Positions 1 through 12,423 are shown, numbered from the stretch's first letter. The stretch is 64,000 bases of DNA from Hyaloperonospora brassicae (GCA_947650285.1 CANTFL010001406.1:124001-188000); one strand, 5' to 3'. A program made the numbers and translations. Notes: generated by a model not told the origin, from the letters alone.

Positions 1-3000
1 TGTGATGCGCTAATTCGTACAGTGACGGCCTTACAGGAGGAGACCAAGAGCGCATTCGGCGTTAAAGCTTTGACGGTTGCAAAACGCAAGGATGGAATCA
101 ATTAGCAGGAAAAGAGAAAAGTCGATCAGGGTGATAACAGTTAAGGTTATCATGCTGTAGACGACAAAGGATGCAATGAGGCGATGGGCAAACACAGGAA
201 GTATTACACGTTCGGCAGCACCGAGAAATAAAAAGGGAACATTCGACATGTGCTGGACATGAAGACAAGGCAGGTGCAAACAAAAAAAATGATCGCGATG
301 ACTCTAGACGTAACGTGAGGACAAGCCTTTCCCAATGTGACGTACTTAGGATATTTCGCGAGGATCAAGGCGTGAGTAACCTTAACTACGATCCCCTGAT
401 CGATGTCGGAGATGGCGCCCAAGTAAAATAGAAAGTTATAAATGCTATTGGGCGCCAAGAGTGGCTCATAGACACTGAGCCAATCACGCATGTGGTAGGT
501 GACCAGCAAGACTTCACCGATATCGGGATCTTTTGATCAACAAAGCGACTGTGCGTTGAGTCGCATCAAATTTTAAGAATCAACCTGTAGGGATGTGGAA
601 TGATTGTACTGGAGACGATTGATGATGGATGGACAGTGTATACAGTCATCGACGACGTGATTTATATGCCTGGAGCGTTGTACCCGCTTCTGGCGATGGG
701 TAGTGTCGTCGACGATGGATCAGATTCGGATAAAATTCAGACTCGCACCGGCTAACTCTCTTAAATGAAACCTAATTGGTGGCAAAAGCCGGTAAAGTCG
801 GAGCTATTGGAGGTATGAGAGAAAGGATATATCGATGAAAGATGACAAAAATAGGCTAAAGACGCATAAAATAAATATAACGGCTCGAGATGGTGTTGTT
901 GATCTAAAAATATTGGCACAAGTGTATTGGTCACGTGAGCCTGCAGTATATTATATTAATGTTAGATCGGAAGCTAGTCGATGGAAGGATGCTCTCAGAC
1001 CGTGAAGTACATGACTGTGATACTTTGATATAGCTAAGCAAGCATAAAATTCTATAAAAAAGACGCTGTTTCACAATATTGAAACGCTAAATCAATGTGT
1101 ATGCAGAGTTGCTTGTCCCGGGCGTTCACTGTGGGACTCATATTGGAGCAATTTTAATATTGATGGACGCTTCTAGTAAGTTTGTGACAGCGTCCATGCT
1201 AAAAAGTAAGCTTTTGTTCGCAGTGACTGCAGCGCTTAATCAATACTTTGCATGGGTAGAGCAACTAGTTTGACAATCTGCAAGCGGTATTAGTAATGGA
1301 AACAATCATAAGCTTTTCACTCGACAGATGCCTGTGGATAACGAAAGAGAATCTGCGAGAGCTGATTTCCAGGACTGGTTGATTAAGCAAAGCATTAAAC
1401 ACTTTTTTTGGGCCAACCATTTCATCACAAACACAAATGAGAAGGTGCACATGACCTAAATGAAGATGATGCGAGCCATGGTACATCACTCGGGAATGTC
1501 ACGGTCTCTTTCGATGGACGCAAAAATTAATACGCCATTTAAATTACCATAGCACCGTTGCTGGTGGATGTGTAAACACATCGTATAGATTGATTTTCTC
1601 AGTACACGTCCGAAGGTTCACCATCTCTATATTATTGGATCCCTGGCGTATGCGCATAATAAAGCCGATGCATGACATCGCGAGCTGCATTTTAATACTA
1701 AGATCGGATATAAATTGAGTTACGCAAAAGATGTGAAACGAAAACTTTTCTTTCCCGATAAATGTACACGCGAATTTGTAAATGAAGTTCGTGTGGATAA
1801 ACAAGATCTTTGTCGAGACAGGAACCAAAACAATCACGCGCTATCCTTTATCTATTAGCAAATGATGTTGCGGCGATGTGTGTAAGGTATATGTTGTATA
1901 TTTGGAGTTGTTGCGGGTTTTATCTGTTTAGTTTTTTTACCACAACGAAGACAGCGATATGGCATAGTCTCGGTTCGGGCAGGGCAAGTCTGTGAAAGGT
2001 ACAGTGAGACCATTCTGGATAAGCGGAGATGTTACGACAGATATCTGACAAGAAGCAATTACTCGATAGTAGGACTAAAGTGAAGTAGGAGAAAGGAGAG
2101 ATATCATCGGTGGTTGAGAGCCATCGACTTCTGACAGCCATTGGTTTCAAATCGAAATCTATAAACAATACAACCCACTTTTTATTTAGCAATCCCGGTG
2201 GAAAGCCATCTACATCTGACCAAGAACGCTCGAACAACCGGGGATTTAAAAATTACCGACTCCTTTTTCAATTGATTTAAAAGCTGGATGAGTGTATTGT
2301 CAGTACTAACGATTCTATTGATGATGCAGGAACTGATGATACTTATTACGCTACCAAAACATAAGATTATTATTCATAATGCAGATGATATACCTGAAAA
2401 TGTGCAAGGCATTCGTGACCAAATTTAAAAATAAATAAATGTGATTAAACATGATGCTAATATATCACTGATGCCTGCGGTGGAACGGTAAAATTGACTT
2501 CAGAAGCAGTAAACTGGACATAAGTTCAAACTTGGATGAGAATACGGTAGTGGAAGTCCGTATCTCGGTGAAATGTTTTTTATTTTTATTTTGTAATTGA
2601 GGTATCCTACGGAACGATGAAAACCTACAATATACTATCTTGAGTTGTGCAATCAAACCTAATTCGATAATTTATAAGGTTAGCGGGGGTTGAGAGTATT
2701 CCAATCCAAATGTTGTTGCTCTTGGTTAAATTTAGCACGTTCAACAGACAGCAGATGTCTTTGGAGCTGAGAACGCGGGCGCTCTATCTCGAATGTATGG
2801 GTGGAATCGTCGTTTAGCCAATGTGAGATGTCGCTTTTTAATTTTGGCTCGACTAATTGTACGATCGGTCTTTCAAAAACCACTCCATTCGCTGTGAGTG
2901 CATGCTATCCATTGCAGCATCTTCTGCAGCATCCTCCGTCGTATTTAAGTCTCAATAGTGTTGTCCCCGGCTAGATACACACAGCTCGTGTAGCGTTATT

Positions 3001-3990
3001 TGCGCTTGTCGGTAGCGGATACAGAGCTGACGATCTCGGCGTTCGACGATGTCGTAGATGATGTTTTATCAATTAGAGGTCTCCGACAATGTGCAGCGGG
3101 TACAATTTCATGTTGCGCACGTGCCGCAATCCGTGGATTAGCTCACGATGTGTAATGATACCTTTCGTTGTCCTTCGATTGCGAAGCGCCATGCTGCTTG
3201 CTCACTACTGAACAGTCACTTGTACGTGGGATGCGCAGACACATGCTTCAATGGACCCTTAGCCGCCGGAGCCTGGGTTGATACGTGATCCACCATTAAA
3301 TAGGATTTAAAAATTGGTTGGTAGCCATTCTCCAGATCTCGGCAAATTAGAAGCAGGTTCTACGAGCTTAAGATGTTTAGTAGCAAGGGCTCTCGTTACC
3401 ACGCTTTCTGCTTCCTTCTCAATATTCCGATTGCGGGATGCAGCAAGTCATCCAATACTTTGTAGCATCATCTGCTGTGTGGTAGCAATCACCACTTTTG
3501 TGGATGCAGTACTACGCTGCGGATCATCTATCTTGCGTTGCCGCTTAATACAGATACCCTGAATATTATCAACATCTTGTGCTTTTCATATCAGCGTCAC
3601 ATTAAATTGCGACTAAGTAAGCAGACGCATCATCGTGGCATGAGAAGGCGTACCAACAGCTCACGCGCACTGCCAAGGGAAGAGCCGTACACAGCGCTGT
3701 GGTTTCTTCGAGTAGTAGACACGGTACGCACTTGCGGGGGCCTCCCACGCCGAAAGATTTGAGTTGCCGGGTTTGAATGGATATGGAGGTGAGTACCCAC
3801 CCATTAGTCCCGGTGCCGATCGGAAAGGGCACGGACCAAGGGTCAGGGCCTCGTATTTAAGGAAGCAGCCGGATGACATTCATACGCGGCAGCGTTCAGA
3901 GAGCCCGTCGAGCACCCTACTTAAACGATATTAGCCAATTGGAACATGGCGATTTAATCCATCCCCAACTTGACGAATTTTGCTGACAGA
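1..3990. other. AT-rich region with no supportable gene
   Basis: No reading frame here shows a domain, a credible start context or a splice-joined extension that I can recognise. All open stretches are about 105 codons or shorter and overlap in several frames, as expected for decayed repeat DNA. Base composition is more AT-rich than in the gene blocks further right. I see no tRNA or rRNA gene by eye. It is probably old transposon debris, but I cannot name a family. Confidence 0.5.
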
Positions 3991-4020
3991 TAATTGTAGG
4001 TTACGCCTTCAGGGTCTAGA

Positions 4021-4092
4021 CGAGTTTCGCCGACCGGAACTCGACGAGTTTTATTAGCCGAACCTCGACGAGTTTTGCCGACCGAAATTCGA
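4021..4092. repeat. 24-bp tandem repeat, three units
   Basis: Three adjacent 24-bp units (4021-4044, 4045-4068, 4069-4092) share a CGAG-TTT start and a TCGA end, with differences in the middle. Looser relatives lie just upstream (around 3970) and downstream. The unit contains short self-complementary pieces (TCGACGAG-like). No reading frame uses it. Confidence 0.8.
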
Positions 4093-4933
4093 CAAAAATC
4101 GCGGACTTACGCCGCCAATTTAAGCCTCCCTTCGGAATCCAAAATATGCCTTGCCTTAGTGGTCACGTCTACTGGATAAGCTTGGGCTAAAACGTATATA
4201 TCCGCCCGGAAACCGCTATGTACTTAAGGGTGGGCCAGCTCGTGCGACCGATCCGGCTCCAGTGCGATGTGGTCGGGTGCGTCGCAAGACAGCAATGCGT
4301 CCTGCCACACGCAGGACGCACGATGATCTGCGCCGATGACTCCGCTTGACGAGAGGGGTTCAGCGAAATGAGTGATGAAAAGCATCATGATCGCGTCTCC
4401 GCCTTGGTTTCTGGTCTGCACGCACCCGCGTGCTACACGGCAAGTGCTAATTGATTGTTTTTGATGGTACTTAGAAGGTAAGGTCATCGCGATCGTATCT
4501 CCGTATGTGCGCATGACTTATTATATTGTGGAGATGACGTTGCTACTCTAGCTATTGGGACGCAAAGAGATAGAGAGACGAAACTCGGTATTCTGAGTCG
4601 GGAATTGATGAAATATGTCAAAAGAAACAGTAACGTTGTTACCACGAGACGAATAACTAGTATCATGCCGGATTCAGCGACTTCTGCGAGTTTGGCATGC
4701 AAAGTCCATTTGTTTCCAGAAAAACTTCTTCACCTTTTGTTTTCGGATACTATGGAGCGCGATGAAATAACTTGACCTTCGACAACAGCAACGTCAGCCG
4801 GTCGCAAACTACTTCAATATTAAACGCGGGATTTCGTCATGGAGTTGTGGCGACGCGCTTCCAGCAATTTCGGCATCAGGTGTGTCCTGTGCAATGACAT
4901 CGGTGCATCGTGGGTGCTCACACGGACCAGACA

Positions 4934-5323
4934 TGTAACGGGGCACACCCTTGCGTGAACTTAACGCAACGGTATCGGTGCCCCGACAGACGTACACAAG
5001 GCAAGCGAGGAAGCGTAGGTAGGGTAAAAGGAGAACTGTTATATTCATATAATTAAGTCGTTTAACTACTGTCTCTCTGTTTGACCTAACTTAATTATGC
5101 TAATATAACTGAGTGTATGGTGACGTCTCGTCACCACTCATTGAGCGCGTCATGCGGCGATTGGTGGGTTGATATCATCAAGATATCAACCAATGAGCAG
5201 ACTCTTTGGTCGACCCTTCAATATCACCGCTTCGGTGATATTGTTTAAAGAATATTCAACTTCATATCTTTATTGTCACTTTTCTTAAAGTGACAATTCC
5301 ATGTAACGGGCTGCCCCGTTACA
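4934..5323 (-). repeat. LTR (3' LTR relative to gag-pol), copy C
   Basis: It starts TGTAACGGGGCAC and ends CCCCGTTACA, the TG...CA boundary expected of an LTR. The two ends are imperfect inverted repeats, so orientation is ambiguous from the LTR alone. It aligns with the LTRs at 12445-12914 and 47680-48146, best around the conserved ATGTAACGGGCT block near the right end. It contains a chain of hairpins: 5167-5191 (9-bp stem), 5219-5243 (11-bp stem, 3-nt loop) and 5272-5297 (11-bp stem, 4-nt loop). Confidence 0.8.
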
Positions 5324-5455
5324 TCACACCCATTTTAACTGATAGTCACCGTGTGACTATCGAAAATATGGTGGCCACCCGTTGGTCACCATTGGGACAG
5401 GGAGCACTTGTTGGGTCCGTTTCATTCACTTTCCGCTCGACCTCGCATAGTAAAC

Positions 5456-7048
5456 ATGTCTATGCAGGGTGACTTAAGACCTACACAGCCTCTGTGCCTG
5501 TGCCAGCTTCTGCGGCAGCCGATTCGTCGTCTGCTGCTCGTTCTTCGCCTGCAGCAAGAGGTGCTGCAGGTGCACGCGGTAGAGCACCGTGTGCGCATGA
5601 TGACCCCGACATTAAGGTCATCTACTCTGGCGAGTCAGACGTGTCTGAATCCGGCAATGCTGCAGAGGCGTCTCGCTCACCGGCGACGCCTCAGTGTTCG
5701 CCAAGACCACTGCCGAACGAACGGACTCGTGAGTTACAACACAGTCTGTTCGGCAGTGATGACGAATCTAGTGATGAGTATGTTTGCTCATCACCGCAAT
5801 TAGCTCGTGCTCCTTCGCACGAGCGATTTGACGATGGTGCAACCCATCGTCATACTGACAACCGTGGTACCAACAAAGGTATCACCGTGAAGCGTGATGA
5901 GCTGAAGCCGTGGCGTTTGCCCGAACGGCTCATTAATGGCTTGTCTTACGAGACAAGCCAACACCATCGAATACCCTTTTCGATGCGACTGATATTCACG
6001 GCTTGAGTTCCAGCGCGAAGAACTTTCGCGCTGAAGAAGATTTTTATCTCGATGTCTTCCTTAGACATCGATGGTACAATGGCAACCAAATGCGTGACAA
6101 GTCCTCGCTTTTGGCTGCGTGGAACGCGTTCGTCCAAAACGTAAAGAATTTTGGACGAGAAGGGTGGCTCAAGATACTTGAGGCAACACGCCTCAGGTTC
6201 GAACGGCGAACGCCAACCGGTGACAGGTACCGATTGCACTGTTTGTCGAGTGAGGCAGACATTTCTTGCCTCACAGGGGGAGACCCTTGTGCGAGTTGTG
6301 TTGACAACTCGCAGCGTGCACATAGGGATGTTTATTCCCTAAGTTCGCCCTGGGGAAGGGCACACATTTCGGCTGAGATGCAAACTTGCAATCCGTCTAC
6401 AGGCTCCTAGGGCGCGTGTTTACCGATGGGCTCCAGGACCAATAAGATGAGGTTCTTCATACTGGCGGACTGGACCTTAAACGTCCATCAACAGCTGAGA
6501 GCAAAGCTACCAGCTGTTCCAAGAGGGTGGATACCCCCGCCACTGGACGAGGTAGCTCGTCCTTGATCCTGAATCGTCACGGTGATTCAAGATACGCTCC
6601 ACGAGAAAGCGTTGACCACTGTGAGTATCCACCAATTGATTCGGTGGAGGAGGACAGACCTCCTCCAGATGATTCGTCTCACCATCTCGACCCTTACGAG
6701 CTGGATCGCGCAAACAATGAATTGCGCGATGACTCGAAGCACGAGCGCGACCGGCGCTACGCTTTGACTGATACTGTGCGGAAGAAACGCAAGGATCACG
6801 AGGCTTATCGGGCGAGGGATCGCGCCGATTATACCACAGCGCAGCTTTAGGTCGAGCGGGATGTCCGCTCCCATTACGGCGAGCTGGCGACAGCTCGCGG
6901 GGAGATATCTCGGTTGAGTTCCGAGGTATCATATCTGCACGACCAGACGGATCGTCTGGAGCGCAAACGCAAGAACTTGATGGATGTTCTTGAACTTGGG
7001 GGCTATCTTCATCGGAAGAAGAAGGCTCGTACTGACAGTACGACCTGA
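5456..7048 (+). pseudogene. Antisense ORF of the Ty3 element (coiled-coil protein), frameshifted
   Basis: This frame lies on the strand opposite to gag-pol and starts inside the 3' LTR side. The likely start is the ATG at 5456 (MSMQGD). A frameshift near 5485 leads into an Ala/Ser/Pro-rich acidic region (to about 5990). A second shift leads to a Cys-containing block (about 5985-6410) with the motifs RRTPTGDRYRLHC and TGGDPCASC. After another shift comes a charged, coiled-coil C-terminus ending at 7048, with one in-frame TAG at 6848. The last 540 bases overlap the 3' end of pol on the other strand, chromodomain included. I recall similar proteins from Peronosporaceae repeats, but I know no function. 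The coherent composition over three blocks argues for a real, now decayed gene rather than a chance shadow of pol. Confidence 0.6.
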
Positions 7049-10000
7049 GCCTCCCCACGTAAAACGTAGGATGCGTGCGCATCTTACGTGGCAATTCGGT
7101 CGTGTATGCATTGCCCTTGCGATGCAACACTCGAAATGGCCCAATGTACTTCGGCAGTAGTTTACTACTGCCGACACTAGTGACTGCGTGTCCAGGTAAG
7201 TTTACCGTAGACAGTAGCACTAGGTCATTAACTTTAAATGAAAGAACATTTGCTCTTCCATTCTTGTCTGCAGTCCTTTTCTGACGGTCCACCGCATTTG
7301 CGATGGAGTCCTGAACGAGACGGACTACCGCTTCTCGAGTCAGCAGGAAGTTCTCTGCTGACTCTTTGTTTTGTCTATCAGTGCGCTTCGTGCGCACTGC
7401 TAAGAAATTGTTCTCTTCTTCAGCGAGGTTGTCTTCTTCCTCGCTGGAATAATCGTTGACGATGCTGAATATACCAGCATCGTCATCATCATCCGATTCA
7501 ATAATAACGTCGTCGCTATTATTGAGGTGATCTTCTTCATCGATGTCGACCTGATCGACGTCGGCATCATACGTGACGACGTTAGCGTCGACACGTGATG
7601 AGCAAGAGCCAAAACGGTTTTTGCTCGAGCTAGTCCCTTCCCCCTTATCCAAGCGTTACACTCTAGAAGGGAGGGCACACGTTGATGGCGTGAGCCATTC
7701 ACGTAGAACGGTGTGTGCTGTGTGGAAGCATGCACCGAATTATTGATTGCAAATTCCACCATGGGTAGGAATTCGCCTTAAATCGGAAACGAGTGGACAT
7801 ATCCTCGAAGAATCTCTTCGAGGACACGGTTCGCACGTTCCGTCTGACCATCTGTTTCGGGATGGTCGAAAGTAGACATCTTCAATCGTGTTCCGAGAGA
7901 ACGGAACACGGTTTGCCAAAATGCCGCCGTGAACCGAGGGTCACGGTCGGATACGAGTTCACGGGGTTAACCGTGGAGTCTAAAGACCGTGTCGAGAAAG
8001 ACACGACCACAACCGGGTGCCTTGATGGACTCGGGCACTGCAGCAAGATGCACCATCTTGCTGAACCGGTCAACGAACATAAGAATACCATTATTCTTGT
8101 GGGCGTCTTCGGGAAAAACGAAGACGAAGTCCATTGAAACGGACTGCCATCACTCTGCGGAACAGGCAGAGGCTGCAATGGCGCTCGGGATGAAGGACTA
8201 GGCTTTACCCGTTGGCAAACCTCGCAAGCACGTATGTACTTGCGGACAAACAGATACTGGTGGGGCCAGTAAAAGTCACGACTTACCGTGAGGTAAGTCT
8301 TTTCTCTACCACGATAGCCGCTTGTTGGGCATCGTGACACTCATACATGATGCGTAAACGCAAATCATGATGAGCGGGTACGACGACACGAGGCGTGTCG
8401 TCGGCAACAGCTGTTTAGTACAGCAATCCGTTGTGTGTACTGTACCGATCCGATGAGGATCGGTACAAAGCTGTTAAATCCCTCATGCATTACTAGATGG
8501 ATTCACCAGATGATTCATCAATCGCAGAAGATCCTTATCTTCCGCGTATGCCTTTCGTACGTCGTCAAGTAAACTTGACGACGGGACACTGACTGACAGT
8601 GTCGCAACAGTGGGCTTACCCTCACTGTTGGATTGTGCGTCCGGCTCGAAATCGGGCCGGCGCGAAAGCGCATCAGCGACGACATTAAGTCGTCCTGGTT
8701 TATGCTCCACGGAGAAGTTATACTTCGCGAAGAAAGACAGCCACCTCGCCATCCTTTGCGAGAGGTGTGGGCTGTTTACGGCCGTGCGTAATGACGCATG
8801 GTCCGTATAGACAACAAACGGTCTATCTCCCAAGAGATAGACGCTAAACATAGCCAGTGTATATTTCATGGCATGAATCTCCTTGTCATGCACTGGGTAA
8901 TTACGTTCATCTACTTGCAGCTGACGCGACTGATAACAGATGACGCGCTCCGCGCCATCTGCATCGAACTGCATTAACGCACAGCCGATTGCAAAATCGC
9001 TGGCGTCACAGACCACATGAAATGGTATGTCCTGATCTGCAATAGCCAAGATCGGCGACTGCATCAGCCCCTCCGCTTGATACCTTCGAAGGAACGCTGG
9101 CACTCAGCGTCCCATGACCACTTGACATTTTTTTTGAGCAAGCAAGAAAGATGAACAGTCATCTTGGCGTAGTTGCGCGAGTACTTGTGCAAGTACGCCG
9201 CTAGACCAAGGAACTTCCTTAGTCCCTTGACATCTACTGGCACTGGCCAGTCGGTAATCGCCTTGATCTTTTCGGGATCAGGAGGTACGCCGTGTATACC
9301 CACGATGCACCCAAGAAGTGGTATTTCGCTAGCCGCGAATATACACTTCTTGAGGTTGGTGTACAACTTATGCTTGCGCATAAGTTGGAGAGCCCGATGA
9401 ACGTGAGCTATGTGAACATCATCGTTTGTTTTCCCGTCCATATCCCGGCTATGGACGAACACATCGTCGAAGTAACTCGGTGCGAAGTCTCGCACCGGTC
9501 TCAACAGATTTGTGACGCATCTGTTGAATGTCGCAGAGCATTGCTCAGCCCATGTAACATCACTAGCCACTTCCACAGCATCCCGCTGGGGGTACTCACT
9601 GTTGTGAACGGGATATCCCGTTCACGCATGAGGATCTGATAGAATCCATGCATCAGATCCATGGACGAGAAGATGGTACTCTTTGACATACCATCTATGA
9701 TTACGTCCTTCCTCGGTATCGGCGTCTGAGCCGGTACCGTTGCAGCATTCAATTTGTTATATGCGTGCACTATCCGCCTTTCTCTTGGGGCATTTTACAC
9801 ACAGAAGGTCGGAGAGCGGTGAGAGAAAGTTATTCCCTCACACGGCCCGCTGCAAAGCGATCGGCAAAGAACTTGTCGATCGCTAGTACTTTTTTCACGA
9901 GTCAGTGGCCACTGCTTCATGACACAGTACTTCGAGCCTGATCTGAGCCCGATCTCGTGTCGATTGCGTTTGTCCTTAGACAACTCGCATGGTACGGATT

Positions 10001-10547
10001 TAGGGAACACATCCTTGACTTCGATCAAATACTTATACATTGGATTTGCCTGAATCGACTCCCAGGATTGAGATGTGTATCGTTCAGTCCAAGTCTTCTC
10101 ATCGAGGACACTTTCTTCCATCTATGAGCTGCTGAGAATTCGTTCGTTCTCAGCAAATACTGTTGCCGACCGAATATCGGCCACATACTCATCCTCTGTG
10201 ACGAGTATGCATATCTGCTCGACCTTGCCACTAAGCAGATCACGCAAGAATCGTTTGGGTTCAAGAGTTGTCAAATTAGTTATCTCCGAAGTTAACTTCG
10301 AAGGCACAATCAGATCGAGCGTATAAGCGCCTACGCTTGATCCTTCATTGACCAAGACGTTCAACGTCTCAGTTCTATTCCTGGATATCTTTTCCGCAGG
10401 CTGATGAGGGCTTGTCCACTGAGGTTGATGAGAGCTTGATCTCTCAGCAAGTACCTCTTGAGGAATTCCTTTTTCTAGCACGTGGGGATAGATCCCTCGA
10501 CGTCTTCTAAATGTATCTGTGAAACCACAGTCAGGTCCCGATTCCAT
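6507..10547 (-). pseudogene. Ty3/Gypsy pol relic: RT, RNase H, integrase, chromodomain
   Basis: Reading right to left on the minus strand: a pre-RT segment (10547-9795); RT (9770-9064) with NKLN, MDLMHGFYQI and the active-site YFDD; RNase H (9103-8483) with VVCDASDFAIG and TDHASLR; integrase with the zinc-binding HHCC part near 8340-8190 (RACEVCQRVKP), the DFVF and SKMVHLAA core near 8140-8040, and VEFAINNSVHAST at 7760-7700. A C-terminal chromodomain lies at 6620-6507 (FLVERILNHRDD, YLVQWRGYPPSWNSW). At least four frameshifts are visible, for example between GLSNA and TFNRC in RT (about 9545) and before WQSVSMDFVF in integrase (about 8150). A TAG ends the frame just after the chromodomain tryptophan. 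The enzyme would be inactive. Confidence 0.88.
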
Positions 10548-11003
10548 ACGGTCGACTCTCCAGTCGACCTAGGATAACCGTGTTGCCGTTTCTAGACATC
10601 CATTCAGTATACCTAGGGTGTTGCCTGCTCGCCATGTATCTATGTCTCATTCCACTCGACTTTTTTGATTAGTATACCCTCGGCCTGCCTGTACTTTTGT
10701 ACAAACTCCGGGAGCTTGCTTCACAGTGTAATTATCAGCTACACTTAAGTCTTGTGCAGTCGTGCTAACGACCGTACCGCAAGTGAGGCAATAGCCGTCA
10801 CTCGCAGCACAATAACACGCTTGCGTATGCTTCAAAACGTTTATAAGTAGGCTAATTTGATGGGCCAGAGGCAGAAATCTTCACGGATCGATGCTGCCAG
10901 CTCACTCGTGGATCGTACCTTCTGAGCTAAGAAAATCCTAATATGACATCAAACTTATCACCGAGATCCAGTACGATGAAATCATCATCGTAATGTGTCC
11001 CCT

Positions 11004-11210
11004 CTAATGTGTAGTGGATTCCAATATACTTTTCTCAACGGTTATCGATACGCCTGAGCCAAGGCTCACCGTCGTCCTCGTTCGGGGAATATGGCGCCCA
11101 ACGAACTTGAGCTTACGAACCTCTATTGACTGGCGAAGAACAAAATTGTTCCACATCTCACAGTCAACAAGAGCACGTAGTGAGAAATCTTCTGTCACTT
11201 GTAAATTCAA
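11004..11210 (-). pseudogene. Aspartic protease remnant of the Ty3 element
   Basis: The frame contains RALVDCEMWNNF, a damaged form of the retroelement protease active site (expected D-C/S/T-G-A), followed by LRQS and VSLGSGVSITV, which match the flap side of oomycete Ty3 proteases. The Gly after Cys is replaced by Glu and the frame ends early, so the protease is dead. It lies between the gag remnant and RT as expected for gag-pro-pol order on this strand. Confidence 0.7.
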
Positions 11211-11379
11211 TGTGATGAGATCCTTGAGGTTGCTGGATCAGTAGGGCGCTCCGCCTCCATTGATTCTGACAATTTCTAAATGGTCCGATTTGCTGTTGTG
11301 GTTTCTCAGCAGCGTTCGACTCACGCCCGTTGCCCCTTTTTGGCAAATGGACGACCATTCCGCTCAGCACTGTTTGGTA

Positions 11380-12420
11380 CTAGGCGTGTGACACTAAACT
11401 CGTAAGCGTATAGTTCAAACTTATGGAAGCAATTGCACTTCTGCAATCGCCTGTCGTGTGAAGAAAGAGGTTCTCGCTCTCAACATAACAGATATTCATT
11501 GGTTCTGTACCTTCAGTCTCTTGACGTCTCGGTGGACAATGAGAGCTTGTGCTATCATGATCTTGTCTCATGCTTAAGTCTTCGTGTTCCGCTGCTGCAA
11601 TAGCATCTTCTAGAGTATTCACAGGTGGTTCCTGACGGGACCGTCTTCGAGCCCTCGTGTGAACACAGTAATCAACGTGTGTTCTTTTATCGGGTTTGCA
11701 GTTATACTACTCGCAAGGAGTCTCATATGCTGAGCGTAAGCGTGCACATCACACTTACCTTATTAAAGTTTCACGAGCTCTAATTGAGCCCTAAACTCAG
11801 CCCTTAGCGGCTTAAATGAGAGTTTGAGCCGGGTTATGGGTAACTCGAGCGCCTCAAAAGCCTATGGGTCGCTCATCTCCAGCTCTAAGGTCCAAGTCTT
11901 GGCACTTCCTGCCAAGTGGGATCATGCAAATATTATTTTCGTTTGCTCATCGTTGATGCGACCTGCCTATATGTATATGTATAGTTCGACGGACAATGAT
12001 AACAGGAAGTCTTTTTCGACTCCTCTGTACTTAGAGATGTCAACCTTCAAGATTTCGAGACGATGCGTGTGTCGTCCCGCCCACAGCTTCCTTAAATTGC
12101 TGCTGTCTCAACAGCTATGTCTGTTGAGCACCTAGTTCTCTCAACTACTCAGCCTGTTGAGATCCTTGTTGGTGAAGCGAGGTTACTTTCTCTCGATCAG
12201 CGCCAAGTTCATGTTGAATAAACCTGGTGATGGCGGCTTGTTGGTGGTCTCTGTCACGAGATACCAACATAGCGGTAACGCCAATGTAGCCCACAATAGA
12301 GATCATTCACCCTACCGCGGCCCATTTGAGTTCACTCAATGTGGTGAAGCCTTCACGTGTGGCGTGAAAGCTCTGTCCTTCATCTCTCATGTTCATAATA
12401 AATAAGGTGGGTGGTCGTTG
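11380..12420 (-). pseudogene. Ty3 gag remnant
   Basis: The recognisable part is 11680-11380 on the minus strand: TVFTRGLEDGPVRNHL, then NTLEDAIAAAEHEDLSMRQ and PRRQETEGTEPMNICYVE. These are the C-terminal part of an oomycete Ty3 Gag, normally followed by a zinc knuckle. The knuckle is lost in frameshifts. The rest up to the primer-binding site (about 12420) has no long frame left. Hairpins are sparser in this decayed part than in pol. Confidence 0.65.
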
Positions 12421-12423
12421 GAA

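Noticed and set aside
6527..6850. Plus-strand frame opposite the chromodomain as mere shadow
   Set aside because: First dismissed as a shadow of pol. Kept instead as the C-terminal part of the antisense ORF, because past the TAG it continues into a coherent coiled coil ending at 7048.
5494..7048. Plus-strand Gag of a plus-oriented Ty3 element
   Set aside because: A real Gag remnant, protease, primer-binding site and pol are all on the minus strand, so the plus-strand frame is not the gag of this element.
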